DNA of 5,818 bases from Bacillota bacterium (GCA_019415425.1 DXZF01000335.1:1-5818); one strand, 5' to 3'; counted from the first letter of the stretch, positions 1-5,818 are shown. Numbers and translations: made by a program. Notes: generated by a model not told the origin, from the letters alone.

Positions 1-681
1 CAGGATGGCCTGGGTGAAAACGTCCCGATCCACGTTGCCACGGATGCCCGCGATGCGCCCGGTGTTGGTGTACTGCCAGCCGACCCACACCTCCCAATTG
101 CCGTTGGGCTCTGGGGTGGAAGCGCCGTATTCTGCGACCCACAGCGGAAATTCTGCAGCCGTCTGCGCATCGAATTCCTCGCGTGCGCTATAGGCGCTGG
201 TGTATATGGCCGCCTGTTTGCCCGTCACTTCCTCCACCGTGCGCAAAAAGGCGCGACACACTTCGTTGAACTGTTCGCGGCTCATCCCGTCAAAGCGCTC
301 AAAATCGCCTACGAGCAGGCAGTCGGCCTGCCTGTCGCCAATGATCGCGGCAAAATGGCGGGCCTGCTGTTGCGCCTCCTCTACGGTGTGTGCCGTGACG
401 AAATGGTAGAAGCCCACTTTGAGGCCGTTGGCCTTGGCCTCTCGATAGTTCTGTTCAAAGTAGGGGTCCACATAGGTGGCGCCCTGCCCGGCACGCATAT
501 AGACAATTTGCACGCCGGCCTGTTGTACCTGCGCAAAGTCAATGGTGCCCTGCCACTTGCTCACGTCAATGCCCACGTAGCGGGTATCGTCGGCTGCCTC
601 AAAGGCAAACGCCGTGAATGGCATGGAAAATAGCAAACATATACTGAACAAGATGGTTAACCACCGAAGATGTCGTGTCAA
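1..681 (-). CDS. Secreted GH25 muramidase (lysozyme), C-terminus beyond window
   Basis: The product is predicted to cleave the beta-1,4 bond between N-acetylmuramic acid and N-acetylglucosamine in peptidoglycan, outside the membrane. The 227 visible residues start with a signal peptide (basic MTRHLRW, a hydrophobic stretch to about residue 25, then AFAFEA as the likely cleavage region). The glycoside hydrolase family 25 landmarks follow in order: GIDVSKWQG (37-45), YMRAGQG (61-67), GFYHF (90-94), the catalytic-type DFE (126-128), AIYTS (158-162), LWVAEYG (180-186), WQYT (203-206) and NVDRDVF (216-222). These cover almost the whole catalytic domain, so little of it is missing; a C-terminal binding domain could lie outside. 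The start is TTG at 681-679, chosen because AGGAGG (696-691) lies 9 bases upstream and the full signal peptide is kept. The first in-frame ATG (residue 20) would destroy the signal peptide. The gene lies 95 bases downstream of the membrane glycosyltransferase-like gene on the same strand. Cell-wall remodelling is more likely than phage lysis, since no phage genes are visible. Confidence 0.93.
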   Translation of the reverse strand, partial: MTRHLRWLTILFSICLLFSMPFTAFAFEAADDTRYVGIDVSKWQGTIDFAQVQQAGVQIVYMRAGQGATYVDPYFEQNYREAKANGLKVGFYHFVTAHTVEEAQQQARHFAAIIGDRQADCLLVGDFERFDGMSREQFNEVCRAFLRTVEEVTGKQAAIYTSAYSAREEFDAQTAAEFPLWVAEYGASTPEPNGNWEVWVGWQYTNTGRIAGIRGNVDRDVFTQAIL

Positions 682-689
682 AAGAAAAC

Positions 690-729
690 GCCTCCTGTTG
701 GGATATTCATGGTATCCTATGCAGGAGGC
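690..729 (-). promoter_or_regulatory. Hairpin with T-rich tail overlapping the muramidase RBS
   Basis: On the minus strand GCCTCCTG (729-722) pairs with CAGGAGGC (697-690). Inside, GGATA (717-713) pairs with TATCC (705-701) around the loop CCATGAA, with a small internal bulge between the two stems. The tract TTTTCTTTT (688-680) follows at once. The shape is that of an intrinsic terminator for the upstream membrane-protein gene. However, its 3' arm is the AGGAGG Shine-Dalgarno site of the muramidase, so the fold would also hide that site from the ribosome. Which role applies (terminator, attenuator or translational lock) cannot be decided from sequence. Confidence 0.6.
691..696 (-). promoter_or_regulatory. 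Ribosome binding site of the muramidase
   Basis: Perfect AGGAGG on the minus strand, 9 bases before the TTG codon at 681. It decides the start, because no ATG or GTG in frame has a comparable site. It lies in the 3' arm of the hairpin at 690-729. Confidence 0.75.
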
Positions 730-776
730 AAAAATGCGTGAAAAATGGCGTATGGAAGCGGGGCAAATGGGCGGAT

Positions 777-2807
777 TTATGGCTCAGTACAAAGGGTGTA
801 GTGGAATACGCCATCTTGTACCGACACATCCAATACCCAGGGTTGTGGCGTCTGCACATCGATTCCCAAAAGCTCCGCATAGACCTGTGTATACGCCGGA
901 TCGTCCGTCATGACAACGAGTTTATTGGCAAGAATATTTGTCAAATTCGATTCAAGATATGCAGCGTTAATCGAAGAGAGATCCTCGGTTTTTCCATAGG
1001 GATGATAGATGCATTGAACCTGCGTGGGGAGCAGTTCATACTGGTAGATGTAATTGATCGCACTGTTGGAAGCGGAATCTTTGAGATTGTCGATCAACAG
1101 CGCGCGGTCGTCTTCAGACAAAGCGTCCTGGAACGTTGGAAGCGTGTTTTCCACATGCGCGGTCGAAACATATGCAGGAGAAGGCCGGTAGGCGGAGACA
1201 ACGTGATTGAGGGGAACAAACAAGATGGCGAGCAGAGAATAGCCCACCAAAAGGCTGCCTCCTATGCGCGCATCCACACGATTGCCCGCCGTGATCAGAT
1301 AGCTTATTACGAACAGGGTGGACAACAAAAGGGAATTGGCAATGACGCCCATGTATCGGGCAGTACCACCTACTGCACCAGGCTGAACCAATAGCGTGAC
1401 GAGCGTCCCGGCCGTGTATACGACGGCCATGAAGATAAGCGTAAAGAACAGCCGCCAAAGCGTTGCCCGGTGCTGCGATTTTGAAAAACGACACATCAGA
1501 TACAGCGAAAAGAGCAACAATGCACTGTAAGAAAAGGTGGTGAAATCACCGCATATTTTTTCATATAAAATGGCTTTAACGCCTTGTTTTACGACAGAAG
1601 TCGACGTGTCACTCGAGGTTCCCTCAGAGAGGATCTGAAAGAGCTTCTGATTGCGTGGATTTCCTTTGAACAGATATCGGAGGGAAAACGTAGGCCGTTC
1701 CAAATCCTCGACGGGTTGGCCGATGTATTGGGCCTGCAAGAGGCTCTTTTCGTAGGCCATCACATCACTGTGATAATTGTAATACCCCGACCAGCTGACC
1801 TGCATCAATATGATCAGAAAGAGAGAGAACAACAGCGTATATGGATGCACCTTTTCCTGGGAATACAGGGCAGCGTGATCGCCTTTTTTGAAAAAAAGTC
1901 CCTGGAACTTGTGGAAAAGATTGCGTTTTTGCAATGCAATCTCCTCGTGGCCCTCTCTGCGTCGAGAGGCACGCAAGCAGGAGATGAACATGGAGCCCCA
2001 TAAAATGAAGGAGAGCAGGAGGCCAGAGTACAACTTCACGCCGGGAAGGATAAAAGCTGCAGAGATAAGTGGGAAAAGCGAGGGAAACGTGGTATCGGAT
2101 CGAAACAACCACGAGATCAGTCCGCCTGTAAATAAAAGCGCCAGCGAACCGTCAGTGCCCAAAAACGAAATCGTATAGGTGATGTATGCGACTGGAAACA
2201 AGTATACGAACAATCCGCATACGATCATGGCATGGCTGTATCGCTTGACTTTACAATAATCGGTCAAAAGGCTGAGCGTAGAGATCATACAAGCAGCGAT
2301 AATGTAATACAAATATTCGTTTTTCCAGCCAAAAGCGCGTACGACGGTATACTGCAGAGAGGCAAATGCCGGATGATAATCCATGTGTGCCATTGTCGTA
2401 TACGGAGTAAAATAGGGCTGGTCAAACGTGTAGAGTTCCCGCACAGCGCGGCCCCAAAAGGAGAAATCATCGTGATATTTAAAATTTGCGTGATGGAGGA
2501 CCAATATGGCAAAAATGGTAAAAACACAGAAAACCGCGAAGGAAGGGGTCAGGAAAAATTCACGCAATACATGCCTGTTCTTGACATAAAAATATACGGA
2601 GAAAAAGCAAAACGCAAAGATACCACCATACATCAACCCATAGGCGGTTGGGCGACTCAGCCCCAATAGAAACACAAAGACATACGATACGGCGACCATC
2701 CAACAAAAGGCCGAAAAGATGCTGCTGCCCGTGGAAATTTTCTTAAACATATATTTAATGAATAGCGCATATCCAAGAATGGATATAAAAAATAAAGATC
2801 CAATCAC
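777..2807 (-). CDS. Polytopic membrane protein, GT-C glycosyltransferase-like
   Basis: A 676-residue integral membrane protein with about 13 hydrophobic segments: roughly 1-18, 29-50, 56-75, 90-109, 165-184, 193-217, 220-235, two within 244-278, then 325-339, 425-441, 453-474, 485-507 and 515-540. A hydrophilic C-terminal domain of about 135 residues ends the protein. After the fourth hydrophobic segment comes the acidic motif HDDFSFWGRA (112-121), then HPAFASLQY (145-153). A late loop carries TARYMG just before a membrane segment. This layout resembles GT-C enzymes, which move sugars from polyprenyl-phosphate donors on the outer face of the membrane. Family membership is inferred from topology and the acidic loop; donor and acceptor are unknown. 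A basic, presumably cytoplasmic loop occupies about 279-312. The start is GTG at 2807 because AAGGGTGATT lies just upstream. A TTG at 2834 would add nine residues but has no binding site and only about 13 bases of leader. The stop is TAA. It could also be a polysaccharide polymerase or flippase-like protein. Confidence 0.75.
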   Translation of the reverse strand: MIGSLFFISILGYALFIKYMFKKISTGSSIFSAFCWMVAVSYVFVFLLGLSRPTAYGLMYGGIFAFCFFSVYFYVKNRHVLREFFLTPSFAVFCVFTIFAILVLHHANFKYHDDFSFWGRAVRELYTFDQPYFTPYTTMAHMDYHPAFASLQYTVVRAFGWKNEYLYYIIAACMISTLSLLTDYCKVKRYSHAMIVCGLFVYLFPVAYITYTISFLGTDGSLALLFTGGLISWLFRSDTTFPSLFPLISAAFILPGVKLYSGLLLSFILWGSMFISCLRASRRREGHEEIALQKRNLFHKFQGLFFKKGDHAALYSQEKVHPYTLLFSLFLIILMQVSWSGYYNYHSDVMAYEKSLLQAQYIGQPVEDLERPTFSLRYLFKGNPRNQKLFQILSEGTSSDTSTSVVKQGVKAILYEKICGDFTTFSYSALLLFSLYLMCRFSKSQHRATLWRLFFTLIFMAVVYTAGTLVTLLVQPGAVGGTARYMGVIANSLLLSTLFVISYLITAGNRVDARIGGSLLVGYSLLAILFVPLNHVVSAYRPSPAYVSTAHVENTLPTFQDALSEDDRALLIDNLKDSASNSAINYIYQYELLPTQVQCIYHPYGKTEDLSSINAAYLESNLTNILANKLVVMTDDPAYTQVYAELLGIDVQTPQPWVLDVSVQDGVFHYTLCTEP

Positions 2808-2810
2808 TAT

Positions 2811-2820
2811 AATCACCCTT
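2811..2820 (-). promoter_or_regulatory. Ribosome binding site deciding the GTG start at 2807
   Basis: AAGGGTGATT on the minus strand is close to the anti-16S complement AAGGAGGTGAT and ends 3 bases before GTG (core AGGG about 8 bases away). It lies inside the longer reading frame that opens with TTG at 2834, so it argues for the shorter protein. Confidence 0.6.
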
Positions 2821-2853
2821 TTAAAATTAAACAATATATATAGCGATAAATGA

Positions 2854-2883
2854 ATTATAATACAGTATTTGCTTTATTGGCAA
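2854..2883 (-). promoter_or_regulatory. Promoter for the membrane glycosyltransferase-like gene
   Basis: On the minus strand TTGCCA (2883-2878, five of six consensus bases) is followed, after an 18-base spacer, by a perfect TATAAT (2859-2854). Transcription should begin near 2847, giving a leader of about 40 bases before GTG at 2807. It is divergent from the tRNA promoter, with 45 bases between the two -35 boxes. Confidence 0.7.
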
Positions 2884-2928
2884 GAGAGAGGAAATGAATC
2901 CCTTGCGATATTTGTGCTGGAAAAACGG

Positions 2929-2957
2929 TTGACAGAAAGGAAAAGAGAGACTATACT
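2929..2957 (+). promoter_or_regulatory. Strong promoter for the two tRNA-Met genes
   Basis: A consensus -35 TTGACA (2929-2934), an exact 17-base spacer and the -10 TATACT (2952-2957, five of six bases). The expected start near 2964 is only a few bases before the mature 5' end of the first tRNA at 2970, as is usual for stable RNA genes. Confidence 0.88.
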
Positions 2958-2969
2958 ATATGAGTACGT

Positions 2970-3047
<78 letters not shown>

Positions 3048-3051
3048 TTTT

Positions 3052-3076
3052 CGGCCGCATTCCGTGCGGCCGTTTT
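3052..3076 (+). terminator. GC-rich hairpin between the two tRNA genes
   Basis: CGGCCGCA (3052-3059) pairs perfectly with TGCGGCCG (3065-3072) around the loop TTCCG, followed by TTTT (3073-3076). The stem is strong but the T-run is short, and the next tRNA begins two bases later. It may be a leaky terminator that sets the ratio of the two tRNAs, or a structure that guides processing of a shared precursor. Confidence 0.55.
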
Positions 3077-3078
3077 AC

Positions 3079-3155
3079 GGCGGTATAGCTCAGTTGGCTA
3101 GAGCATTCGGTTCATACCCGGAGTGTCGCTGGTTCAAGTCCAGCTACCGCTACCA
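3079..3155 (+). tRNA. Elongator tRNA-Met (CAT anticodon)
   Basis: A 77-base cloverleaf with acceptor GGCGGTA/TACCGCT (G1 opposite T72 is a wobble), D-stem GCTC/GAGC, anticodon stem TTCGG/CCGGA with loop TTCATAC, T-stem GCTGG/CCAGC and encoded CCA. The C11-G24 pair and the paired first position mark it as an elongator. A CAT anticodon could also belong to a lysidine-modified tRNA-Ile2, but the body matches the GGCGG..CCGCT pattern familiar from elongator Met tRNAs of Firmicutes. It probably shares the promoter at 2929 with the initiator gene. Confidence 0.92.
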
Positions 3156-3156
3156 C

Positions 3157-3192
3157 AGGAACCTGAATTTTCAGGTTCCTTTTTTTATTTTT
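3157..3192 (+). terminator. Intrinsic terminator of the tRNA operon
   Basis: A perfect 10-base stem, AGGAACCTGA (3157-3166) with TCAGGTTCCT (3171-3180), loop ATTT, followed by a run of T broken by one A (3181-3192). It begins one base after the last tRNA, so it closes the tRNA transcript. Confidence 0.93.
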
Positions 3193-3422
3193 CCATGGAT
3201 GACAAACGGAGGATAAACCTGGCAGGCTTTCACTTTTTGAAGCGCATTTTCATTGCGCAAAGTGCGGGCATACGGTACAGTTATATTGGAATTGGATTGT
3301 ATTTCAAACGATTGCTAAAGTTGAAAGTCAAAATATTTATTTCACCCAAAATGGAAGATTGAACGCTTCATCGTAGATGGCCAGTAACGAACAACGCATA
3401 GGGTTGAAAACCGAGGACGGTT
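3193..3422. other. Intergenic stretch before the WG-repeat gene
   Basis: About 230 bases with no convincing gene. A plus-strand frame of 55 codons (3195-3362) has no binding site, its ATG directly follows the terminator T-run, and its product matches nothing I know. A weak hairpin, GCGCA (3242-3246) with TGCGC (3254-3258), and a second one, AACCG (3409-3413) with CGGTT (3418-3422), can be drawn. The second ends just before the Shine-Dalgarno site of the lipoprotein gene. I see no clear promoter for that gene, although one is expected here because the strong tRNA terminator lies upstream. Confidence 0.4.
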
Positions 3423-3428
3423 AGGTGA
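3423..3428 (+). promoter_or_regulatory. Ribosome binding site of the WG-repeat gene
   Basis: AGGTGA lies 5 bases before ATG at 3434, good spacing for this 3' part of the Shine-Dalgarno consensus. A GTG at 3425 is in frame, with GAGG at 3413-3416, but that site sits in the small hairpin at 3409-3422. I therefore prefer ATG. Confidence 0.55.
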
Positions 3429-3433
3429 GAAGG

Positions 3434-4516
3434 ATGAAAAAGCATAGAGAAAAAATCCTCTTTATCGCAGGTATAATCGCGCTGCTTTCTGTATGTGGTG
3501 GTTGTTCAAACAAAGAAGTGTTGGTGCCGGTAAGAGACCAAAGCAGCCAGAAATACGGGTTCATCGATCAGAATGCAAAGATACAAATCAGCTGTGAGTA
3601 TGAAGCTTGTTATCCATTTAAAGAGGAAGTTGCAGTGGTTTGCATCGGTGATAAGGAGGGTGTAATTGATCGAAATGGAAAGATTGTAATACCAATAGAA
3701 TATGATTCCGTTCAGAGCGCGCAATCAATGAATGGATATTTCATCGTGTACGAGGATGGAAAGTACGGAATGTTATCCAAAGAAGGGGAAATCATCATTC
3801 CGCTTGAATATGAAAATATAACGATATGTAATGACAGCTATGCCTGGGTAAAGGAAAATGGAGAGATGTTGTTATATGACATTGAACGTCAAGAAAAAAA
3901 GAAGCTCTTTCCTGATATAAAAATTCAGGCAATTATACCGGTTTCAGAAAAAGTGTATGCATATACAACAGGGGAATTGATATGGCAACCGAAGTTGTGG
4001 AGTGAAAAGTGGGGAATGCTTGATATAGACGGACACATCCTCTTTGAAGAAAAATATGATGAAATGGTCAAATTTGTAGAGAATCGAGCAATCGCCTATA
4101 CAGCGGATGAAAATGAGGACGTAGGAACAACGTATTTACTGAATGAAAAGGGAGAAGTTTTGAAAGAGTTTCCAGGAATGATGAGGACTCTTGACAGCTT
4201 ATCTCAGGGCTATGTGTGCCTTGTGGACCCATGGAAGGGCTATGGCGTTATCGACGCAGATGGGAATTGGGTGTTGGAGCCCTCCCAATCAAAGGGAATG
4301 CTCGCCATACAAGGAGAGGTAATTTGTGACATAAGGTATTCTGAAAGGGTTTATTATGACTTCAACGGAAATGAATTGTTTGAGACGGATATGGACAAAA
4401 CGGAATACATGGACGGGTATATTGTGTTTGAAGATGAGGAAGAGGGAAGCGGTCTGATGAATCTCTCCGGAGAGATTGTGACCAGATTTCCTGATGGGCT
4501 GGAAGTCGGTTTCTGA
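3434..4516 (+). CDS. WG-repeat (KWG) surface lipoprotein
   Basis: A 360-residue protein, probably anchored to the outer face of the membrane. It opens with a basic start (MKKHREK) and a hydrophobic segment (about 8-20), then VCGGC, where Cys24 (or Cys21) is the likely lipidated residue; Cys at the -3 position is not a standard lipobox. The rest is built from WG repeats, each with a [K/G]xG[F/V/M/L] core, a D/N-x-x-G turn and often a [P/E]xEY end. They lie at about 40-57 (KYGFID), 74-91 (KEGVID), 110-127 (KYGMLS), 192-209 (KWGMLD), 269-284 (GYGVID) and 338-353 (GSGLMN). The spacing is irregular and the last copies are diverged. WG repeats form beta-rich, probably propeller-like or binding surfaces; the ligand is unknown. 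The start is ATG at 3434, with GTG at 3425 as an alternative adding MRR. Tandem stops TGA TAG end the gene and a hairpin follows at 4553. G+C is lower than in the muramidase gene. Confidence 0.88.
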   Translation: MKKHREKILFIAGIIALLSVCGGCSNKEVLVPVRDQSSQKYGFIDQNAKIQISCEYEACYPFKEEVAVVCIGDKEGVIDRNGKIVIPIEYDSVQSAQSMNGYFIVYEDGKYGMLSKEGEIIIPLEYENITICNDSYAWVKENGEMLLYDIERQEKKKLFPDIKIQAIIPVSEKVYAYTTGELIWQPKLWSEKWGMLDIDGHILFEEKYDEMVKFVENRAIAYTADENEDVGTTYLLNEKGEVLKEFPGMMRTLDSLSQGYVCLVDPWKGYGVIDADGNWVLEPSQSKGMLAIQGEVICDIRYSERVYYDFNGNELFETDMDKTEYMDGYIVFEDEEEGSGLMNLSGEIVTRFPDGLEVGF

Positions 4517-4537
4517 TAGAAGGCAAATCAGAGGAAT

Positions 4538-4713
4538 ATGAAAGAAATTGCAAAAGCAGGGCGGCTACTGCTGCCCTGCTTTCCTCACTGTGAGAATCTG
4601 TTGAAACGGTAAAAGATACTGTTGGCGAAGTTTTGCGTCGCCCAGAAACTGCCATCATTTTCGGGCTAGGGGCAGTAGCGGCCTTGTTTGGAATACCGAT
4701 ACTTGCATTTTGA
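4538..4713 (+). pseudogene. Disrupted small membrane-protein ORF (possible)
   Basis: In the frame of 4594-4713 the sequence reads like a real protein end: a charged stretch ESVETVKDTVGEVLRRPE, then a hydrophobic segment with GLGAVAALFGIPILAF and TGA at 4711. That stop is 15 bases before the next gene, typical operon spacing. No good start exists downstream of an in-frame TGA at 4591. Upstream of that TGA the same frame gives RAATALLSSL, and an ATG at 4538 after AGAGGA gives MKEIAKAG in the neighbouring frame. A -1 shift near 4558 plus loss of the TGA would produce a protein of about 57-58 residues with a C-terminal membrane segment. Seen: the frames and stops. Inferred: that it is a decayed or recoded gene. 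It could also be non-coding. Confidence 0.35.
4553..4582 (+). terminator. Hairpin after the WG-repeat gene, probable terminator
   Basis: AAAGCAGGGC (4553-4562) pairs with GCCCTGCTTT (4573-4582). The stem can extend inward by GGC/GCT (one G-T wobble) to 13 pairs around the loop TACT. The T-run on the plus strand is only TTT, ending in CC, so termination may be weak; on the minus strand the tail is TTTTG. It begins 36 bases after the lipoprotein stop. Confidence 0.55.
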
Positions 4714-4724
4714 AGAGGTGGAGG
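4713..4724 (+). promoter_or_regulatory. Ribosome binding region of the gene at 4729
   Basis: The purine-rich stretch AAGAGGTGGAGG offers two overlapping sites, AGAGGTG and GGAGG; GGAGG ends 4 bases before ATG at 4729. It supports that start and overlaps the stop codon (4711-4713) of the small upstream frame, which would favour translational coupling. Confidence 0.8.
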
Positions 4725-4728
4725 AAAG

Positions 4729-5818
4729 ATGAATCGATTCTTATCGGTTGCCGGTTATGGAAAATGGGAAGCACATATTTCGGAACTGAAAGATGTGTAT
4801 TTGGAATTTGTAGCGCGTACAAAGGCCACGAATCTGGGAACCCTGAAAATGGCCACGCAATACGAACAAACCGGAAAAATGAGCGAAGGAAAGTTTTCCC
4901 CCAAACGGTTTTTACAGTGGTGCGATGAATTTGAAAGGGGAAATGTGGTCTCACTGATTCTGTATGTAGAGAAAGAATACAGAGCAATCGCTAACATAGA
5001 AATCGAACTGGGATATGCGTTGAACCATCAAACGGAACGTCAGGAACGAAATGATAGGGATGCAAACTATTTTGAACTGTCTTTCGACCATGAAATTATG
5101 CACGATCTGTATACACAGGACGAGATGGTTGACATTTTCAAAGGGCTTTGCATTTTATTGGGTGCAAAGACGGGATTTATTGACGAAGCTAAACAGAATA
5201 TTGGATGTAGTGTAAGTAGTGAAAATTTACCAAATGAGATGTTTGTAAGTTATTCCACAGGTGTTGCCCCGGAAAAACATATCCATGAAAAGCTGCGGGG
5301 GTATTTTTGGGCCAATCTACTCACGTCACAGCATATCCAACAACTGGGTGGTTGGGACAAGGTGTGTGAAAATGTGCCGCATACGACAATCCAGCAATGG
5401 ATCATCGACGGTGAACCGGCCATGTATTTGCAGGCAACAGAACATATGGAAGAATTTACGACACAGAAAAGACTAGAATTAAAAGAGAGGTTACAGCCTG
5501 TAATATATAAAGAGATGGTATTGCCGCACTTAATATACCATGAAGACTATAGAGGCTATTTTTTGGCCTTTAATCAGGAAGATCAACAAAAATGGAGAAC
5601 GATAAGAGCCCTATTTGAAGAAAATCCGAGGGCAGTTACGGATATGAGTGATCAATTCGCTTTCCATGGTATCAATGAAAGAGGATATCTTTCTCCATTT
5701 TCAGTAAGAAACGCTACAAATGAAAAAATTATAATTCCCCCTCAAACCTTGCAAAAGGGACAAGAAGCGTTAGAGGAACACATACGCCCGATTCTGCTGC
5801 AAACGGCTGCGGCGGCGT
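4729..5818 (+). CDS. Immunity-type protein, DUF3396-like (tentative), C-terminus beyond window
   Basis: 363 residues are visible and the frame is open at the window edge. There is no signal peptide and no clear membrane segment, so it is probably cytoplasmic. Landmarks: a charged N-terminal part (1-115), LSFDHEIMHDL (117-127), then GFID (149-152), YSTGVAP (175-181), RGYFWANLLTSQHIQQLGGWD (190-210) and AMYLQATEHMEEF (231-243). The later part holds EDYRGYFLAF (272-281) and NERGYLSPFSVRN (316-328). The stretch 190-243 resembles, from memory, the 'xxxW.N.L...h...LGG ... lq.t..p' pattern of DUF3396, a family linked to type VI secretion immunity. The match is partial, and the visible part is already longer than I expect for that family, so this may be a related or two-domain protein. 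ATG at 4729 is well supported by its binding site. No toxin gene is visible beside it. No promoter is evident between the WG-gene hairpin and this start. I do not recognise the N-terminal third or the part after 260. Confidence 0.8.
   Translation, partial: MNRFLSVAGYGKWEAHISELKDVYLEFVARTKATNLGTLKMATQYEQTGKMSEGKFSPKRFLQWCDEFERGNVVSLILYVEKEYRAIANIEIELGYALNHQTERQERNDRDANYFELSFDHEIMHDLYTQDEMVDIFKGLCILLGAKTGFIDEAKQNIGCSVSSENLPNEMFVSYSTGVAPEKHIHEKLRGYFWANLLTSQHIQQLGGWDKVCENVPHTTIQQWIIDGEPAMYLQATEHMEEFTTQKRLELKERLQPVIYKEMVLPHLIYHEDYRGYFLAFNQEDQQKWRTIRALFEENPRAVTDMSDQFAFHGINERGYLSPFSVRNATNEKIIIPPQTLQKGQEALEEHIRPILLQTAAAA

Noticed and set aside
676..681. TTGACA on the minus strand as a -35 box
   Set aside because: It is formed by the start codons of the muramidase (TTG ACA), and no -10 sequence lies 16-18 bases downstream.
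675..1394. Plus-strand open frame of 239 codons opposite the membrane protein and its downstream spacer
   Set aside because: It lies antisense to the well-supported 676-residue frame, its product has no recognisable pattern, and no binding site fits. It is a shadow.
3195..3362. 55-codon plus-strand frame after the tRNA terminator
   Set aside because: No ribosome binding site, the ATG follows the terminator T-run, the composition is AT-driven (rich in I, K, F), and it matches no family I know.
3361..3422. Possible riboswitch before the lipoprotein gene
   Set aside because: Only a 5-pair hairpin with loop AGGA can be drawn; no conserved core of a known riboswitch class is seen.
4849..5103. 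HEIMH (residues 121-125 of the last protein) as a HExxH zinc protease motif
   Set aside because: The residue after the second His is Asp, which breaks the usual uncharged rule for such helices, and no clear third ligand motif follows. Probably chance.

Overview
The window looks like chromosomal DNA of a Gram-positive Firmicute, probably one of the gut Clostridia. The signs are purine-rich Shine-Dalgarno sites, TTG and GTG starts beside ATG, housekeeping-type -35/-10 promoters, tRNA genes with encoded CCA, a secreted muramidase and a WG-repeat lipoprotein. I cannot name a genus. Base composition is uneven: sampled lines of the left-hand gene are about 57-60% G+C, while sampled lines of the WG-repeat gene are about 35-43%.

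Left half, minus strand. A large polytopic membrane protein (777-2807) resembles GT-C-type membrane glycosyltransferases. It is transcribed leftward from a good promoter at 2854-2883. Downstream of it on the same strand is a secreted glycoside hydrolase family 25 muramidase (681 to 1, cut by the window edge). Between the two, the muramidase ribosome binding site is the 3' arm of a hairpin followed by a T-rich tract. That element could act as a terminator, an attenuator or a translational lock. Both products would act on the cell envelope: one on lipid-linked or surface polysaccharide (inferred), one on peptidoglycan.

Centre, plus strand. A near-consensus promoter (2929-2957) drives two methionine tRNA genes: an initiator tRNA (2970-3047) and an elongator tRNA-Met (3079-3155). 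A GC-rich hairpin separates them and a textbook intrinsic terminator follows them (3157-3192). The initiator tRNA has one extra nucleotide in its T-stem, which is unusual.

Right half, plus strand. A WG-repeat (KWG) surface lipoprotein (3434-4516) is followed by a hairpin. Next is a short stretch that looks like a broken or recoded small membrane-protein ORF ending at 4713. Fifteen bases later a larger protein starts (4729 to beyond 5818). It resembles, in one central stretch, the immunity-type proteins grouped as DUF3396; that call is tentative. No cognate toxin, mobile element, CRISPR array or known defence system is visible.

The points most worth a second look are the muramidase hairpin, the extra T-stem base in the initiator tRNA, the disrupted small ORF, and the identity of the last gene.
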